Below, in pieces: positions 37,984 to 49,236 of a DNA stretch of 64,000 nucleotides. Below the pieces are notes generated by a model. That model saw only the letters and a list, made by a program, of their open reading frames with translations, did not search any database and was not told the DNA's origin. Position numbers and translations under genes: made by a program. Origin of the DNA: Paenactinomyces guangxiensis (GTDB taxonomy: Bacteria; Bacillota; Bacilli; Thermoactinomycetales; Thermoactinomycetaceae); contig NZ_JAECVR010000002.1 in NCBI RefSeq assembly GCF_016055185.1, forward strand, positions 124,001 through 188,000, written 5' to 3'. Every line of letters starts with the position of its first letter. Within the stretch, counting starts at the first letter, position 1.

Positions 37984-40092
37984 TTGGAGAATTATAAAGA
38001 AAATCGAAATGTTAGTAATGAGTACGTACCTAATCATGGGAATGAATATGCCTGCTGGCTGCAATATAACAAAATCAAGGAATCTGCTTGGATGGAGGAA
38101 TACAAAACATGGTGTTCCAATCTGGTAGTTGTAGAAAATTCTGAGGTGATCAATTCCGCGAAAGCGGAACTATTACGAGGCATTTCTTCCATGCTTGGAT
38201 TTAATCCTTCTGTTTTAATGGAACCCCAACAAAAAACATTGATCATGTTGGGTACAATCGGAAAAACGGATCTGCTTGACAACCGAATCAACAAGCAGGA
38301 ATTCGAACATTTAAATCCGGATGGATATGTGATTAAAACGGTGACGGTTGGTGAACACAATCGCCTCCTACTCATCGGGAAAACGGAAAAAGGGGCACTT
38401 TATGCGGCATTTCATCTGCTCCGATTGATGCAAACCAGAAAGCATCTTCACAATCTGGATATCATCCAGAATCCGAAGAACCCTTTAAGAATGATCAACC
38501 AGTGGGATAACATGGACGGCAGCATCGAGCGTGGATATGCCGGGAAGTCCATCTTTTATGAAAACAATAAAATTACCACCCGGTTAGATCGAATCAAGGA
38601 TTATGCACGATTACTCTCGTCGGTGGGTATTAATGCAATTGCAATCAACAACGTGAATGTTCATCAGGTGGAAACGAAGCTGACCACCTCCGAATTTTTA
38701 CCTGATGTGGCAAAGATCGCGGATATATTCAGAGCCTATGGCATTCGAACATTCCTCAGTATCAATTATGCAAGTCCGATTCAAATTGGCAACCTGCCGA
38801 CAGCAGATCCTCTGGAGCCGAAAGTAAGAGAGTGGTGGCGCGAGAGAGTCGAGGAAATCTATCGTTACATCCCTGATTTCGGGGGATTCTTGGTAAAAGC
38901 AGATTCAGAACACCGCCCGGGACCATTCACTTACAACAGAAACCATGCTGATGGAGCAAACGTAATCGCTGAAGCCTTAAATCCATTTGGAGGATTGGTC
39001 ATCTGGAGATGTTTTGTTTACAATTGCCTGCAGGATTGGCGTGACAGATCCACTGATCGAGCGAAAGCGGCTTATGACCATTTCAAACCGCTCGATGGGA
39101 AATTTCTGGATAATGTCATCCTTCAGATCAAGAATGGCCCTATGGACTTCCAAGTGCGCGAGCCGGTCTCCCCATTGTTTGGAGCAATGGAAAACACGAA
39201 CCAGATGCTTGAATTCCAAATAACTCAGGAATATACAGGACAGCAAAGGCACCTTTGTTACTTGGTGCCACAGTGGAAAGAAGTATTGGATTTTGACACC
39301 TTCGCAAAAGGTGAAGAATCGACTGTCAAACGGATTGTAGACGGTTCCTTGTTTCAATATTCAAACTGTGGAATAACCGCTGTTTCCAATATCGGGAATG
39401 ATACCAACTGGACAGGACATACGCTTGCACAAGCCAACTTATATGGATACGGTCGTTTGACTTGGGATCCTGATCTTTCCTCAGAAGAGATTACCGATGA
39501 GTGGGTAAGGCAAACATTTGGACATGACCCCCTTGTCGTTGAACAAATAGGAAAGATGTTGATGGATTCATGGCGGATTTATGAGAATTATACTTCTCCT
39601 CTGGGCATTGGCTGGATGGTCAATCCCGGTCATCACTATGGACCCAATGTAGACGGGTATGAATACTCGGTTTGGGGAACTTACCATTATGCCGATTGTC
39701 ACGGGATTGGAGTCAATCGAACGGTCAAAGACGGAACCGGATATACAGGACAATACTTTCCGCCAAATGCCCAAATATACGAATCGTTGGAGTCCTGTCC
39801 GGATGAATTGCTCTTGTTCTTTCACCACGTCCCCTATACACATCGTTTAAAATCGGGTAAGACTGTTATTCAACACATCTACGACACCCATTTTGATGGT
39901 GTAGAACAGGCTGAGGGCTTAAAACAGCGATGGACTTCATTAAAGGGAAAAATTGATGATGCGAGATATGACTCTGTATTGAAAAGGCTCAATGAACAGA
40001 TTGAGCACGCCAGGGAGTGGAGAGATGTAATCAACACATACTTTTACAGAAAGTCCGGTATTCCTGACGAACAAAATAGAACCATTTATTGA
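37984..40092 (+). CDS. aguA: GH67 alpha-glucuronidase
   Basis: 702-residue intracellular enzyme that removes (4-O-methyl)-glucuronic acid from xylo-oligosaccharides imported by the LplB-type system. Catalytic residues: Glu309 in [10 protein letters not shown] (acid) and the pair Asp388 (NGPMDFQ) and Glu416 (ITQEYTG). Their spacing equals that I recall for Geobacillus AguA E285/D364/E392, offset by 24. AGGGG lies 8-9 nt before TTG 37984; ATG 37957 is possible. No signal peptide. It supplies glucuronate for UxaC. Confidence 0.95.
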   Translation: MENYKENRNVSNEYVPNHGNEYACWLQYNKIKESAWMEEYKTWCSNLVVVENSEVINSAKAELLRGISSMLGFNPSVLMEPQQKTLIMLGTIGKTDLLDNRINKQEFEHLNPDGYVIKTVTVGEHNRLLLIGKTEKGALYAAFHLLRLMQTRKHLHNLDIIQNPKNPLRMINQWDNMDGSIERGYAGKSIFYENNKITTRLDRIKDYARLLSSVGINAIAINNVNVHQVETKLTTSEFLPDVAKIADIFRAYGIRTFLSINYASPIQIGNLPTADPLEPKVREWWRERVEEIYRYIPDFGGFLVKADSEHRPGPFTYNRNHADGANVIAEALNPFGGLVIWRCFVYNCLQDWRDRSTDRAKAAYDHFKPLDGKFLDNVILQIKNGPMDFQVREPVSPLFGAMENTNQMLEFQITQEYTGQQRHLCYLVPQWKEVLDFDTFAKGEESTVKRIVDGSLFQYSNCGITAVSNIGNDTNWTGHTLAQANLYGYGRLTWDPDLSSEEITDEWVRQTFGHDPLVVEQIGKMLMDSWRIYENYTSPLGIGWMVNPGHHYGPNVDGYEYSVWGTYHYADCHGIGVNRTVKDGTGYTGQYFPPNAQIYESLESCPDELLLFFHHVPYTHRLKSGKTVIQHIYDTHFDGVEQAEGLKQRWTSLKGKIDDARYDSVLKRLNEQIEHAREWRDVINTYFYRKSGIPDEQNRTIY

Positions 40093-40129
40093 GCAAGCCA
40101 ATTAGTAAATCGAACGAAAGGGCGTGACA

Positions 40130-42097
40130 ATGAGAATGATGAGAAAAAGTTTTGGAGTTATTGCTAGTATTTTACTTTGCTTTTGTTTGATCTCGGGAAC
40201 CATTGGATTGCCATCGGCACAGGCGAGATCGTCAGTCAGCGCCATTGATTGGAACGCGGAACTTCAGCATGTGGATGGTTTCGGCGGTTCGGGCGCGTTT
40301 CACAAAGCCGGTTCCATCATGCGTCTTCCGGAACCGGTCCGCACCAAAATTTTGGACATGATTTTTTCCCAGGAGAAAGGAATCGGCATCACTATCGTAC
40401 GCAACATGGTCGGTGACGGGGGAACATGGGGCAGCAAGGAATACGACGGGCCGACTGATACGATCGAGCCTGAACCTGGCGTCTTCGTGTGGGACGACCC
40501 GGAGTGGGAAACGAAAAAGAATAATTTCGACAAGTACCAAATCTGGTTTATGAATGAGGCCAAAAAGCGGGGCGTCACCACGTTCATGAGCACCGTATGG
40601 AGCCCACCGGCCTGGATGAAAACGAACAACAGCGTACTGGGCAAAGGAAACGGGAAGCTGAAGCCCGAACATTATCAGGATTTTGCCGACTACCTGGCCG
40701 AATACGTTCTCGGGTATAAGAAACATTTCGATCTGGATATTTCTTATATATCGATCGCCAACGAGCCCGGTTTGGCTCCCAACTATTCGGGATGCGTATG
40801 GACGCCGGAAGAAATGAATTTATTTATTCGCGATTATTTGGGTCCTACCTTCAAAGCGAGAAACGTACCGGCGAAGATCGTCATGCCGGAGGACATGAGC
40901 TTCTCCGAGGAGTACGCGCTGCCGGCGTTGAACGATCCGGTGACGGTCAATTATATCGACGTCGTGGCTGCACACGCGTACGGAATCGGGACGGACGTGC
41001 CGGCTTTCCCGGTATCGGCGGAGAAAGGAAAGACGATTTGGCAAACCGAATACATGAACCAGGGCGCCGAGAGACAAACATATGAAAACAATACGATCAC
41101 GGATGCGCTTCGGTATGCCAATCTGATCGGCAACATGTTCGACATTACCGGCATCAGCGCCTATTTCTGGTGGTGGCCCGCAGCGAACAACGGCGCCGAC
41201 GGCTCCGATCTGATCCGTCTCGCCAACGACGGCTCGAATCAGGCGATAAAACCGACGGAAAACGGCTTGTTCCGGGTATTTAAAAGGTACTATGCGTTCG
41301 GAAATTACAGCCGTTTCGTGCGGCCGGGATATGTCATGATTGGGGCGGAAAAGCACCCTGTCGACGATGTGATGATCACCGCTTATAAGGATCCGAATAC
41401 CGGAAATTTCGCGATTGTAGCTATAAACAACAGCACCGCCAAACGGAAAATTACATTCGAGCTAAACCATTTCCCGGATCGGGTGAAAGAGGTCGTTCCG
41501 TACCGGACATCCCCGAATGAAAACTTGAAAAAGCTGGACTACGTGAAGGTGAGCGGAAACTCCTTCACCGTTGACCTGAGGGGCTCCAGCGTAACGACGT
41601 TCATTCCGAAAGCGTTCGAATTGCCTGCGCTGGAGGACATGAAGGATGTGTTCTCAACGTATGAAGCGGAAGAAAACGACGGCCAGTCGAAAGGACTCGT
41701 CACGCACAAGGACGACGCGGGCAAGTCGCACTTGGCCAACGTGAGGAACGGAGACTATATCAAATATGGGAACGTGAATTTTGCCGACGGGTCCGCAAAC
41801 GGTACGGTGGAAAAACGCCAAATTCTTAGTATGAATGCGCACGTGGCCTCCCTCCATGGCGGTACCATCGAGGTGCGACTTGACGATCCGGAAGACGGCA
41901 AGGTCGTCGGAACGATGACAGTGCCGACGCTGAACGATCCCGGACGTTGGGTGACCGTTTCGACGATGATCGATACGAATCCGGAAGACGGCGCGTACGG
42001 GTTTCACGATATGTACCTTGTATTTAAGGGCAAGAGCAAAGAACAACTATTCTACGTCGACGCGTTTACGTTTGGCGACGGAATCGAGAGCCCGTAG
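40130..42097 (+). CDS. secreted GH30 glycoside hydrolase with CBM6-like C-terminal domain
   Basis: 655-residue secreted enzyme. The signal peptide (MRMMRKSF, hydrophobic core, cleavage near AQA) ends at about residue 33. The GH30 barrel starts with HVDGFGGSGAF; the acid/base is Glu212 in SIANEPG and the nucleophile Glu307 in IWQTEYM. The C-terminal 150 residues (YEAEEN...DYIKYGN...VDAFTFG) look like a CBM6 carbohydrate-binding domain. Probably a xylanase, giving the oligosaccharides for import; the subfamily is not certain. The GC content is clearly higher than that of the genes on both sides, suggesting recent acquisition. AAAGGG precedes ATG 40130. Confidence 0.88.
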   Translation: MRMMRKSFGVIASILLCFCLISGTIGLPSAQARSSVSAIDWNAELQHVDGFGGSGAFHKAGSIMRLPEPVRTKILDMIFSQEKGIGITIVRNMVGDGGTWGSKEYDGPTDTIEPEPGVFVWDDPEWETKKNNFDKYQIWFMNEAKKRGVTTFMSTVWSPPAWMKTNNSVLGKGNGKLKPEHYQDFADYLAEYVLGYKKHFDLDISYISIANEPGLAPNYSGCVWTPEEMNLFIRDYLGPTFKARNVPAKIVMPEDMSFSEEYALPALNDPVTVNYIDVVAAHAYGIGTDVPAFPVSAEKGKTIWQTEYMNQGAERQTYENNTITDALRYANLIGNMFDITGISAYFWWWPAANNGADGSDLIRLANDGSNQAIKPTENGLFRVFKRYYAFGNYSRFVRPGYVMIGAEKHPVDDVMITAYKDPNTGNFAIVAINNSTAKRKITFELNHFPDRVKEVVPYRTSPNENLKKLDYVKVSGNSFTVDLRGSSVTTFIPKAFELPALEDMKDVFSTYEAEENDGQSKGLVTHKDDAGKSHLANVRNGDYIKYGNVNFADGSANGTVEKRQILSMNAHVASLHGGTIEVRLDDPEDGKVVGTMTVPTLNDPGRWVTVSTMIDTNPEDGAYGFHDMYLVFKGKSKEQLFYVDAFTFGDGIESP

Positions 42098-42293
42098 AAT
42101 TGATCCAGATTGTTCAAGTAACTGGCCTAAATAGCCGTGACACCATTGGGTACCGCCAGATTTAAAAAAAACGTACGCTAAGGACCGGAATCTCATGAAA
42201 AAAGCCGATTTTCCGTACGCTAAAGAAAGGAAATCGACATTAACTTTTTTATTGTATACCTCAAGAATTGTATCAGGGATCGGAGGAATAAAC

Positions 42294-43379
42294 GTGAGAA
42301 TGGTATTTCGTTGGTTCGGCCAAGGCAACGACCATGTTTCTCTCAGACATATTAAACATATTCCGGGTGTAGAGGGAATTGTGTGGGCTCTTCACGATGT
42401 TCCGGCAGGGGAAGAGTGGCCGATGGACAAAATTTTGGAGGTAAAAAAACAAGCGGATGAGCACGGTTTAAATATTGATGTTGTTGAAAGTGTCAATGTT
42501 CATGAGGATATTAAACTCGGGCTTCCAACGAGAGCTCAATATATTGAGAATTACAAAAGAACGATAGAAAAATTGGCTAAGGTTGGCGTCAAAGTTATTT
42601 GCTATAACTTCATGCCTGTATTTGATTGGACCAGGACGGAGCTGTACAAAGAACTGGAGGATGGTTCAACGGCTCTCTTTTATGAAAAAGCGAAGGTAGA
42701 GAATATGGATCCGATCGAATTGGTGGGTAAGATTGCGGACAATCCGAAATATACCATGCCAGGATGGGAGCCTGAGAGATTAAAGCACCTTTCCAATCTT
42801 TTTGAAGCGTATAAGAATGTAACAGAAGAAGATTTATGGAATCATTTACGGTATTTCCTGGAAGAAATTATTCCTGTCGCTGAGAATAATGATATTAAGA
42901 TGGCTATTCATCCTGATGATCCGCCTTGGTCTATTTTCGGACTGCCAAGAATTATTACCAACAAAGAGAATATTAGAAGGTTATTAAAGCTTGTTGACAG
43001 CCCGTACAATGGTGTAACTCTCTGCAGCGGTTCGTTAGGTGCAAATCCAAAGAACAATATAGCGGAAATGGTAAGAGAATTTGCCGATCGGATTCCTTTT
43101 GCCCACATTAGAAATGTAAGAGTCTATGAAAACGGTGACTTTATTGAAACATCTCATAGAACGTCTGATGGCACTGTGGATATTTATAATATCGTAAAGG
43201 CATATCACGAGAATCATTTTACAGGATATGCAAGACCGGACCATGGAAGACATATCTGGGATGAGAAATGCAGGCCGGGCTACGGTCTTTATGACAGAGC
43301 TCTCGGAATTATGTACTTATGGGGTATTTGGGATTCTTTAGAAAGAGCGAAGCAGGAGGGATTTTCATGCTCCCGATAA
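42294..43379 (+). CDS. uxuA: mannonate dehydratase
   Basis: 361-residue enzyme converting D-mannonate to 2-keto-3-deoxygluconate. The start [17 protein letters not shown] and [10 protein letters not shown] and [11 protein letters not shown] segments are diagnostic. GGAGGA at 42282-42287 lies 6 nt before GTG 42294. The stop overlaps the uxuB start by 13 bp. The kinase and aldolase that would use its product are not in this window. Confidence 0.95.
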   Translation: MRMVFRWFGQGNDHVSLRHIKHIPGVEGIVWALHDVPAGEEWPMDKILEVKKQADEHGLNIDVVESVNVHEDIKLGLPTRAQYIENYKRTIEKLAKVGVKVICYNFMPVFDWTRTELYKELEDGSTALFYEKAKVENMDPIELVGKIADNPKYTMPGWEPERLKHLSNLFEAYKNVTEEDLWNHLRYFLEEIIPVAENNDIKMAIHPDDPPWSIFGLPRIITNKENIRRLLKLVDSPYNGVTLCSGSLGANPKNNIAEMVREFADRIPFAHIRNVRVYENGDFIETSHRTSDGTVDIYNIVKAYHENHFTGYARPDHGRHIWDEKCRPGYGLYDRALGIMYLWGIWDSLERAKQEGFSCSR

Positions 43380-44215
43380 ATGAAAATTTAAAAGGAAAAG
43401 TTGCGGTTATTACTGGTGGAAGCGGAGTTCTTTGCGGTGCCATGGCCAGGGAGCTGGGCAGACAGGGCCTAAAAGTGGCTGTTTTAAACCGGAATGCAGA
43501 AAACGGTGAAAAAGTGGCAGATGAAATTCGCCAAGCAGGCGGTGAAGCCATCGCTGTTTCCTGTAACGTGTTAGATGCCGAAAGTGTAAAGAGAGCGGAA
43601 AAAATCGTCTATGACACGTTCGGTGCTTGTGACATCTTGATTAACGGTGCGGGCGGGAACCATCCAAAAGGGATTACCACGAATGAAACATTAAAGATTG
43701 AGGATCTTGACAATAAAGAAATTACAACATTCTTTGACTTAAGTGAAGATGGGTTTGGCTTTGTATTCAACTTGAATATACTTGGAACACTTATTCCCAC
43801 CCAAATTTTTACCAAGAAGATGATTAATAAAAAAGGTGCAATCGTCATTAATATGTCCTCCATGAGTGCTCCATCTCCAATGACAAAAGTGCCGGCTTAC
43901 AGTGCAGCGAAAGCGGGGGTTGAAAACTTTACGAAATGGTTAGCTGTTCACATGGCGGAAGCAGGAATTCGAGTAAATGCAATTGCTCCTGGTTTTTTCC
44001 TGGGAGAGCAAAACAGAAAACTTTTACTTAATGAAGATGGCTCTTTAACCGAAAGATCACATAAAATCATTTCGCATACCCCGATGCGGCGATTCGGTTC
44101 TCCCGAAGATCTGCTGGGAACATTGATATGGCTTGCGGACGAGAATATGTCAGGGTTTGTGACCGGAATTACGATCCCCGTGGATGGTGGATTTATGGCT
44201 TATTCGGGTGTATAG
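43367..44215 (+). CDS. uxuB: fructuronate reductase, SDR type
   Basis: 282-residue SDR converting D-fructuronate to D-mannonate. The cofactor loop is [12 protein letters not shown] (near 16-27), NGAGGNHP (near 87) is followed by the active-site YSAAK (Tyr near 177), then NAIAPGFF. The NGAGGN segment and size match the Bacillus YjmF/UxuB group. AGGAGGG precedes ATG 43367 inside the uxuA end, so the two are translationally coupled. Confidence 0.9.
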   Translation: MLPINENLKGKVAVITGGSGVLCGAMARELGRQGLKVAVLNRNAENGEKVADEIRQAGGEAIAVSCNVLDAESVKRAEKIVYDTFGACDILINGAGGNHPKGITTNETLKIEDLDNKEITTFFDLSEDGFGFVFNLNILGTLIPTQIFTKKMINKKGAIVINMSSMSAPSPMTKVPAYSAAKAGVENFTKWLAVHMAEAGIRVNAIAPGFFLGEQNRKLLLNEDGSLTERSHKIISHTPMRRFGSPEDLLGTLIWLADENMSGFVTGITIPVDGGFMAYSGV

Positions 44216-44233
44216 GAGAGGAGAATAGACCCC

Positions 44234-46429
44234 ATGCCACAATATCCATTGATGAATACCGTTAATCCATATGCATCCAATGTACAAGGAAAAGCGAATG
44301 AACCGATATGTGTCGCCGGATTTCTTGACCGGGCCAAAATAGTCCTTGGATCAGCCTATGAAGGTCCAGCTCCCGATTGGAGTTTGGATGCTGTCTATGA
44401 CCGCCTGGAAGCAAATGCTCCCCGGATCGCCATTATCGGGGGATCTCCTGATCACCCTGCCCATATTATGGATTATTTGACCTCAGCCCGAGCGGCCATC
44501 CGAATCTGGCAGAATGGCGGCGTTCCATTTTACTTTTCCACCCCGGTTATGTGCGACGGTACAGCCCAGAGTACGATGGGAATGAGTTATTCGCTGCAAA
44601 GTCGGAATGCCGTGGCGCAGATGGTCATCAACCAGATTGAATCCCACGCGTATCATGGAGCCTTTGTGATCCAGGGATGTGACAAGCAGCCGTTAGGCGT
44701 TGTAAGTGCCGTGGTTCACGTTGACCGGGTTCGGCGAGAAAGAGGAGAAGCGCCATTCTTTGCGACTTTTGCACCAGCTCATGTGCTGCAGGGCGGTACC
44801 ATCCCTTCCGCTTTGTATGCTGAACTGGAACAGTTGGCCCAACTCTGGGACCGGAACGGGAATGAAGATCTTGCTTATGACTTGAGAGATGCCATGGCCT
44901 ATATCCTTCAGTGCACATCTAACACCGCTTTCCAAGGAGTTTTGGAGAGAGCAAGAAATCGCAACCTCATCAGTAAAGAGAAACACAAAGATTATGAAAA
45001 ACGTTTGGCTGTGGCAACCTGTGACGGAAAAGGCGGTGTGTGTGCGTTTAATGGTACAGGAAACAGTTCGCGTCATTTGGTTGCAGGGTTGGGGTTGGTT
45101 CATCCGGCCATTGAACTGCTTACCGCTCCTCCTGAACAGAAGCAGGTCAATCAAGCCTTGGATAGCCTGGCCGTCATGATGAATAATCCGGTTTACGGTG
45201 CTGCCAATGTGATGGCTTCCAACATTCGCAATGCAATCCGAATCCATAGCGCCACGGGAGGTTCAACCAACCTGATGATGCACGTGGTGGCAGCCATGCT
45301 TTATGGTGGCTATGCATTTAGTCTATCGGATTATGACAAGATTCATCATGAAGTTCCGATTCCCGACTTATTTGACTACAGCCTGACCCAGGGCAGGGAC
45401 ATCTTTGTACTGGCTATGCAGTGCTGCAGCGGGAAGAGCAGAGGGATGGAAAGCCTTTTCTATGAGCTGATTCAAAACGGGGTGCCGATGGATGTGGATG
45501 CACCGACTGTGACCGGTACAAGCTGGCGTGAACGACTTACCAGCCTGGATAACCTTTCCGCAGATCATGTAAAAGAAAATCCGATCATCCTATCCAAGCC
45601 TCGCCGGCCATTCAGCGGTGTCGATGTGCTGGCTGGGAATTTCTTTGAAACTGCCGTGGTCAAAATCAGCGGCATGACGACAGACCAGCTGGATCAATTT
45701 GATAAGAAGGCTGCCTTTGTTCTCTACTACGAAAATGAGGATGATGCCAACCGGGAATTGCTTGATCCGGATCTTTTGAAAAAAATCAAGGGAAATCGGA
45801 CCTTCAGCCACGATAATCTATTAGCTGTTTTCCAAAACAATGAACCTGACAGCTTTGAAGATTTGAAAGAGCTGGATTACGAAGCATTGTTTGACAAAAT
45901 GACGGAAAACGGGGCGCTGAAGATCGCGGTTGTTATTTCCGGTCAAGGGCCTTTGGCTTTTGGAATGCCGGAGATGTTTACCCCGATGCAGCACATTAAT
46001 GCCAACCATAAATTGAAACGCCTGGCTACCTTGATTAGTGACGGCCGCTATTCCGGGGTTACCTATGGAGCAGCCATCGGTCATATGACCCCGGAGGCGC
46101 TAGTGGGCGGCGGTATTCTCTATCTGCAAACGGGGGATCTTCTCTACTTAAACCTGCGCAAACGCCAGGTACAGTACTTGAATGAAATATCATTCCGCTT
46201 TGGAGCCATTGAATTCAAATTTGACCATGTTATCGAGGAGAGACGAGATCTGGCGGCAGAGAGATTAGAACGCATCCGCAAGCGCCAGCGCCTGGTGGCG
46301 GCAGGCAATCGAATGGTTGCTCATACCGACGCAGCCAACGGGGTGGTGCCGATTGCAGTCTATGAACAGGCGGAACTGGATTACAAGACAGACATTACAC
46401 TTCCTGCTCAGCAAATCAAAGATAAATAG
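44234..46429 (+). CDS. IlvD/Edd-family dehydratase, YjhG/YagF (D-xylonate dehydratase) type
   Basis: 731-residue dehydratase. Fe-S cluster cysteines are seen in PVMCDGTAQS, QGCDKQP and CDGKGGVCAF. SDGRYSG and TVTGTSW are other family marks. The length (about 650-730) and the extended N-terminus resemble E. coli YjhG/YagF, which dehydrate D-xylonate to 2-keto-3-deoxyxylonate. GAGGAG precedes the ATG. The following FAH-family and aldehyde-dehydrogenase genes fit the next two steps of the Weimberg pathway. A different aldonate (arabonate, gluconate) remains possible. Confidence 0.88.
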   Translation: MPQYPLMNTVNPYASNVQGKANEPICVAGFLDRAKIVLGSAYEGPAPDWSLDAVYDRLEANAPRIAIIGGSPDHPAHIMDYLTSARAAIRIWQNGGVPFYFSTPVMCDGTAQSTMGMSYSLQSRNAVAQMVINQIESHAYHGAFVIQGCDKQPLGVVSAVVHVDRVRRERGEAPFFATFAPAHVLQGGTIPSALYAELEQLAQLWDRNGNEDLAYDLRDAMAYILQCTSNTAFQGVLERARNRNLISKEKHKDYEKRLAVATCDGKGGVCAFNGTGNSSRHLVAGLGLVHPAIELLTAPPEQKQVNQALDSLAVMMNNPVYGAANVMASNIRNAIRIHSATGGSTNLMMHVVAAMLYGGYAFSLSDYDKIHHEVPIPDLFDYSLTQGRDIFVLAMQCCSGKSRGMESLFYELIQNGVPMDVDAPTVTGTSWRERLTSLDNLSADHVKENPIILSKPRRPFSGVDVLAGNFFETAVVKISGMTTDQLDQFDKKAAFVLYYENEDDANRELLDPDLLKKIKGNRTFSHDNLLAVFQNNEPDSFEDLKELDYEALFDKMTENGALKIAVVISGQGPLAFGMPEMFTPMQHINANHKLKRLATLISDGRYSGVTYGAAIGHMTPEALVGGGILYLQTGDLLYLNLRKRQVQYLNEISFRFGAIEFKFDHVIEERRDLAAERLERIRKRQRLVAAGNRMVAHTDAANGVVPIAVYEQAELDYKTDITLPAQQIKDK

Positions 46430-46434
46430 GAACG

Positions 46435-46533
46435 GGTACAGCGATTAGCATCTCCAACCTGGGATCGCGAGTAAATGATCAAGACCTGCAGAAGGCAGCT
46501 AGCGAAATGTCGGCGCAAATGGGCTATGCATGA
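46435..46533 (+). pseudogene. 3' remnant of an IclR-family regulator gene
   Basis: An open stretch of 32 codons ending in a TGA, encoding GTAISISNLGSRVNDQDLQK and a helix with EMSAQMGY. It matches the C-terminal end of IclR regulators (aaiSisgp.sRl.....l......iS..lGy). The rest of the gene is absent, so it is a deletion relic. It follows the dehydratase stop by 5 bp. Confidence 0.55.
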
Positions 46534-46658
46534 CACCAGTACCCCTTTTTAGTGCTTAGGGTAAAGGTATTCATCAAGTGAGATCGTTGTCTATGCACTT
46601 CCATTCTATATTAATAATGGAACGAGGTTTTATATTATAAAACTGGAGGCCATTACCT

Positions 46659-47561
46659 ATGCGAATCATTCGATTTCTAAATGAAAATTTAGTCCCTACT
46701 CTTGCGGCCCTAACCGATGACGAGAAAGTTTATGTTTTGCCCCATCGAGATTTTATAGAATTGGTGCAAGTGGCAGAAGAGCAGGGGTCTACTCCCCTTT
46801 CTCTCATTGAGGGCATTATGGCCACTTCCAATCCGCTTGACGGGGCGGCATCGGATTTGAATCTGATCGTACCGATTGAAGCTCCTGAGGTATGGGCGTG
46901 CGGCGTAACCTACGAACGCAGCCGTGATGCGCGCAACTATGAGGCTACTGGAGGAAAGTTGGATCAAAGCACATTCTACGACAAGGTTTATGATGCGGAA
47001 CGACCTGAAGTCTTCTTTAAATCCACAGCAGCACGTACGGTCGGACCTAATCAGAACGTTTACTTGCGAAGCGATTCCACTTGGCAAATTCCAGAACCTG
47101 AATTAGGATTGGTCATCAGCAAAAGCGGAAAGATTGTTGGATACACCATCGGGAATGACATGAGTTGCCGTGATATTGAAGGAGAAAACCCGCTTTATTT
47201 GCCACAGGCAAAAATTTGGAGATATTCCTGCTCTATCGGTCCAGCTATCCGCTTAGCGGAAACTGTAGAGGATCCTTACAATTTTGATATTACTTGCCGA
47301 ATCTATCGAGACGAAAAGCTGGTAGTAGAAGGTTCAGCCAATACTGGGCAGCTGAAGAGAAAGTTTGATGAGCTGATAACATACTTAGTGCGAGACAATG
47401 AGGTGTTTGATGGAACTGTACTGCTAACCGGTACGTGCATTGTTCCTCCAAACGAATTCACCTTGGAAGATGGGGATCGAATTGAAATTGAGATCTCCCG
47501 TATTGGAGTTCTGAATAACCCAGTGAAAAGTCAAGTTGGCAAATCTGTTGGCGCTCAATAG
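46659..47561 (+). CDS. fumarylacetoacetate hydrolase-family protein, likely 2-keto-3-deoxy-pentonate dehydratase
   Basis: 300-residue FAH-fold protein. The metal site is seen in EPELGLVISK (near 149), GNDMSCRDIEGENPLY and the Lys in QAKIW. It is close to the type (KdaD/XylX) that dehydrates 2-keto-3-deoxy-D-xylonate or -arabonate to 2,5-dioxopentanoate, which the next gene's product would oxidise. ACTGGAGG precedes the ATG. Lies between the YjhG-like dehydratase and the aldehyde dehydrogenase, in pathway order. Confidence 0.85.
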   Translation: MRIIRFLNENLVPTLAALTDDEKVYVLPHRDFIELVQVAEEQGSTPLSLIEGIMATSNPLDGAASDLNLIVPIEAPEVWACGVTYERSRDARNYEATGGKLDQSTFYDKVYDAERPEVFFKSTAARTVGPNQNVYLRSDSTWQIPEPELGLVISKSGKIVGYTIGNDMSCRDIEGENPLYLPQAKIWRYSCSIGPAIRLAETVEDPYNFDITCRIYRDEKLVVEGSANTGQLKRKFDELITYLVRDNEVFDGTVLLTGTCIVPPNEFTLEDGDRIEIEISRIGVLNNPVKSQVGKSVGAQ

Positions 47562-47678
47562 CGGGAATTTTGGAACAGCATGATCTTGGCATTTGGATAA
47601 TAGGACCTGCTTTTTAATTGATTAACGCGCAAAACTACATTTTATGATATAGAACAATTAATTGCAAGGAAAGGATGG

Positions 47679-49154
47679 ATGGAGAAAATGGCTGTGCAAA
47701 CCGATGTAAAAAAATATCAAAACTATATCAATGGTGAATGGGTTTCTTCTTCTACTAACCAGGTGGATGCAAGCATTAACCCTGCCAACAAAAATGAAAT
47801 CGTTGGCTACGTTCAAAAATCCGCCAAGGAAGATTTGGACCTAGCCGTTGCTGCGGCTAAAAGTGCCCAAGCACAATGGAAAAAACTATCTGGTGCGGCA
47901 AGAGGACAGTTTCTGTATAAAGTTGCAGATGAATTGGAAAAGCGTTTGGATGACATCGCAGAAACGATGACCAGGGAAATGGGAAAAACGCTGCTTGAAG
48001 CAAAAGGAGAAACCGCTCGCGGGGTTGCGATTCTTCGCTATTATGCGGGTGAAGGGATGCGCAAAATCGGAGATGTGATTCCTTCTACTGACAGTGAAGC
48101 GTTGATGTTTACCAGTCGCGTTCCGCTTGGCGTGGTTGGTGTGATTACACCTTGGAACTTTCCGGTGGCCATCCCTGTTTGGAAAATGGCACCAGCTATT
48201 GTATACGGGAACACCGTGGTATTAAAGCCGGCTCAAGAAACAGCTGTTACGGCCGCAAAGGTGATTGAAGCGTTTGGTGCAGCGGGTCTTCCCGCCGGAG
48301 TCGTGAACATGGTTACCGGTCCCGGATCCGTGATCGGTCAAGGAATCATTGATCATCCGGATATTGCGGCTGTTACTTTTACGGGTTCCGATATCGTTGG
48401 AAAGCTCGTGGGACAAGGTGCGCTTGCTCGCGGTGCGAAATACCAGCTTGAAATGGGCGGTAAGAATCCTGTCATCGTGGCAGCGGATGCTGATCTTGAT
48501 GTGGCGGTGGAGCAAACCATTAACGGGGCGTTCAAGTCCACCGGTCAAAAATGTACGGCTACCAGCCGCGCGATCATAATGAGTGAAGTTTATGAGGTAT
48601 TCAAAGAAAAGCTTCTTGCAAAAGTGAAAGAAATCAAAGTCGGAAACGGGTTGAATCCGGACACCTGGATGGGGCCTTGCTCCAGCGAAAGCCAACTGAA
48701 CACTGTCCTTTCCTACATTGAAAAAGGTGTGGCAGAAGGAGCCGCTCTATTAACCGGCGGCAAACGAATGGACGATGGTGAATTATCCAATGGATTTTAT
48801 GTTGAACCGACTGTATTTGAAAACGTGAGACCGGATTCGATCATTGCACAGGAAGAAATTTTCGGGCCGGTACTGGCGTTGATCAAAGTGGATACGTTGG
48901 AAGAAGCACTGAACATTGCCAACGATGTGAAGTTCGGATTAAGTGCGTCGATCTTTACCCAGAATATTGGAAACATGCTTTCCTTTATTGACGAGATGGA
49001 TGCAGGTCTTGTCCGCATTAATGCGGAGAGTGCAGGGGTTGAGCTCCAGGCTCCGTTCGGCGGCATGAAGCAGTCCAGCTCCCATTCACGTGAGCAAGGA
49101 CAGGCAGCGATGGAATTCTTTACTGCGGTAAAAACCGTTTTTGTAAAATCTTAA
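47679..49154 (+). CDS. aldehyde dehydrogenase, probably 2,5-dioxopentanoate dehydrogenase
   Basis: 491-residue NAD(P)-dependent aldehyde dehydrogenase. The catalytic Cys292 lies in GQKCTATSR and Glu258 in [14 protein letters not shown] and FGPVLALI are standard family motifs. It would oxidise the semialdehyde of 2-oxoglutarate to 2-oxoglutarate, completing the Weimberg path; succinate-semialdehyde dehydrogenase activity is the close alternative. Start ATG 47679; ATG 47688 is possible. Confidence 0.9.
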   Translation: MEKMAVQTDVKKYQNYINGEWVSSSTNQVDASINPANKNEIVGYVQKSAKEDLDLAVAAAKSAQAQWKKLSGAARGQFLYKVADELEKRLDDIAETMTREMGKTLLEAKGETARGVAILRYYAGEGMRKIGDVIPSTDSEALMFTSRVPLGVVGVITPWNFPVAIPVWKMAPAIVYGNTVVLKPAQETAVTAAKVIEAFGAAGLPAGVVNMVTGPGSVIGQGIIDHPDIAAVTFTGSDIVGKLVGQGALARGAKYQLEMGGKNPVIVAADADLDVAVEQTINGAFKSTGQKCTATSRAIIMSEVYEVFKEKLLAKVKEIKVGNGLNPDTWMGPCSSESQLNTVLSYIEKGVAEGAALLTGGKRMDDGELSNGFYVEPTVFENVRPDSIIAQEEIFGPVLALIKVDTLEEALNIANDVKFGLSASIFTQNIGNMLSFIDEMDAGLVRINAESAGVELQAPFGGMKQSSSHSREQGQAAMEFFTAVKTVFVKS

Positions 49155-49236
49155 TTCTCAAGGGCTCGTTGTTCGCCTGGGCTTACCTACAGAGGAGGGA
49201 AAAGATGATTATGGTTACGTTAGGAGAGAATTGGTT

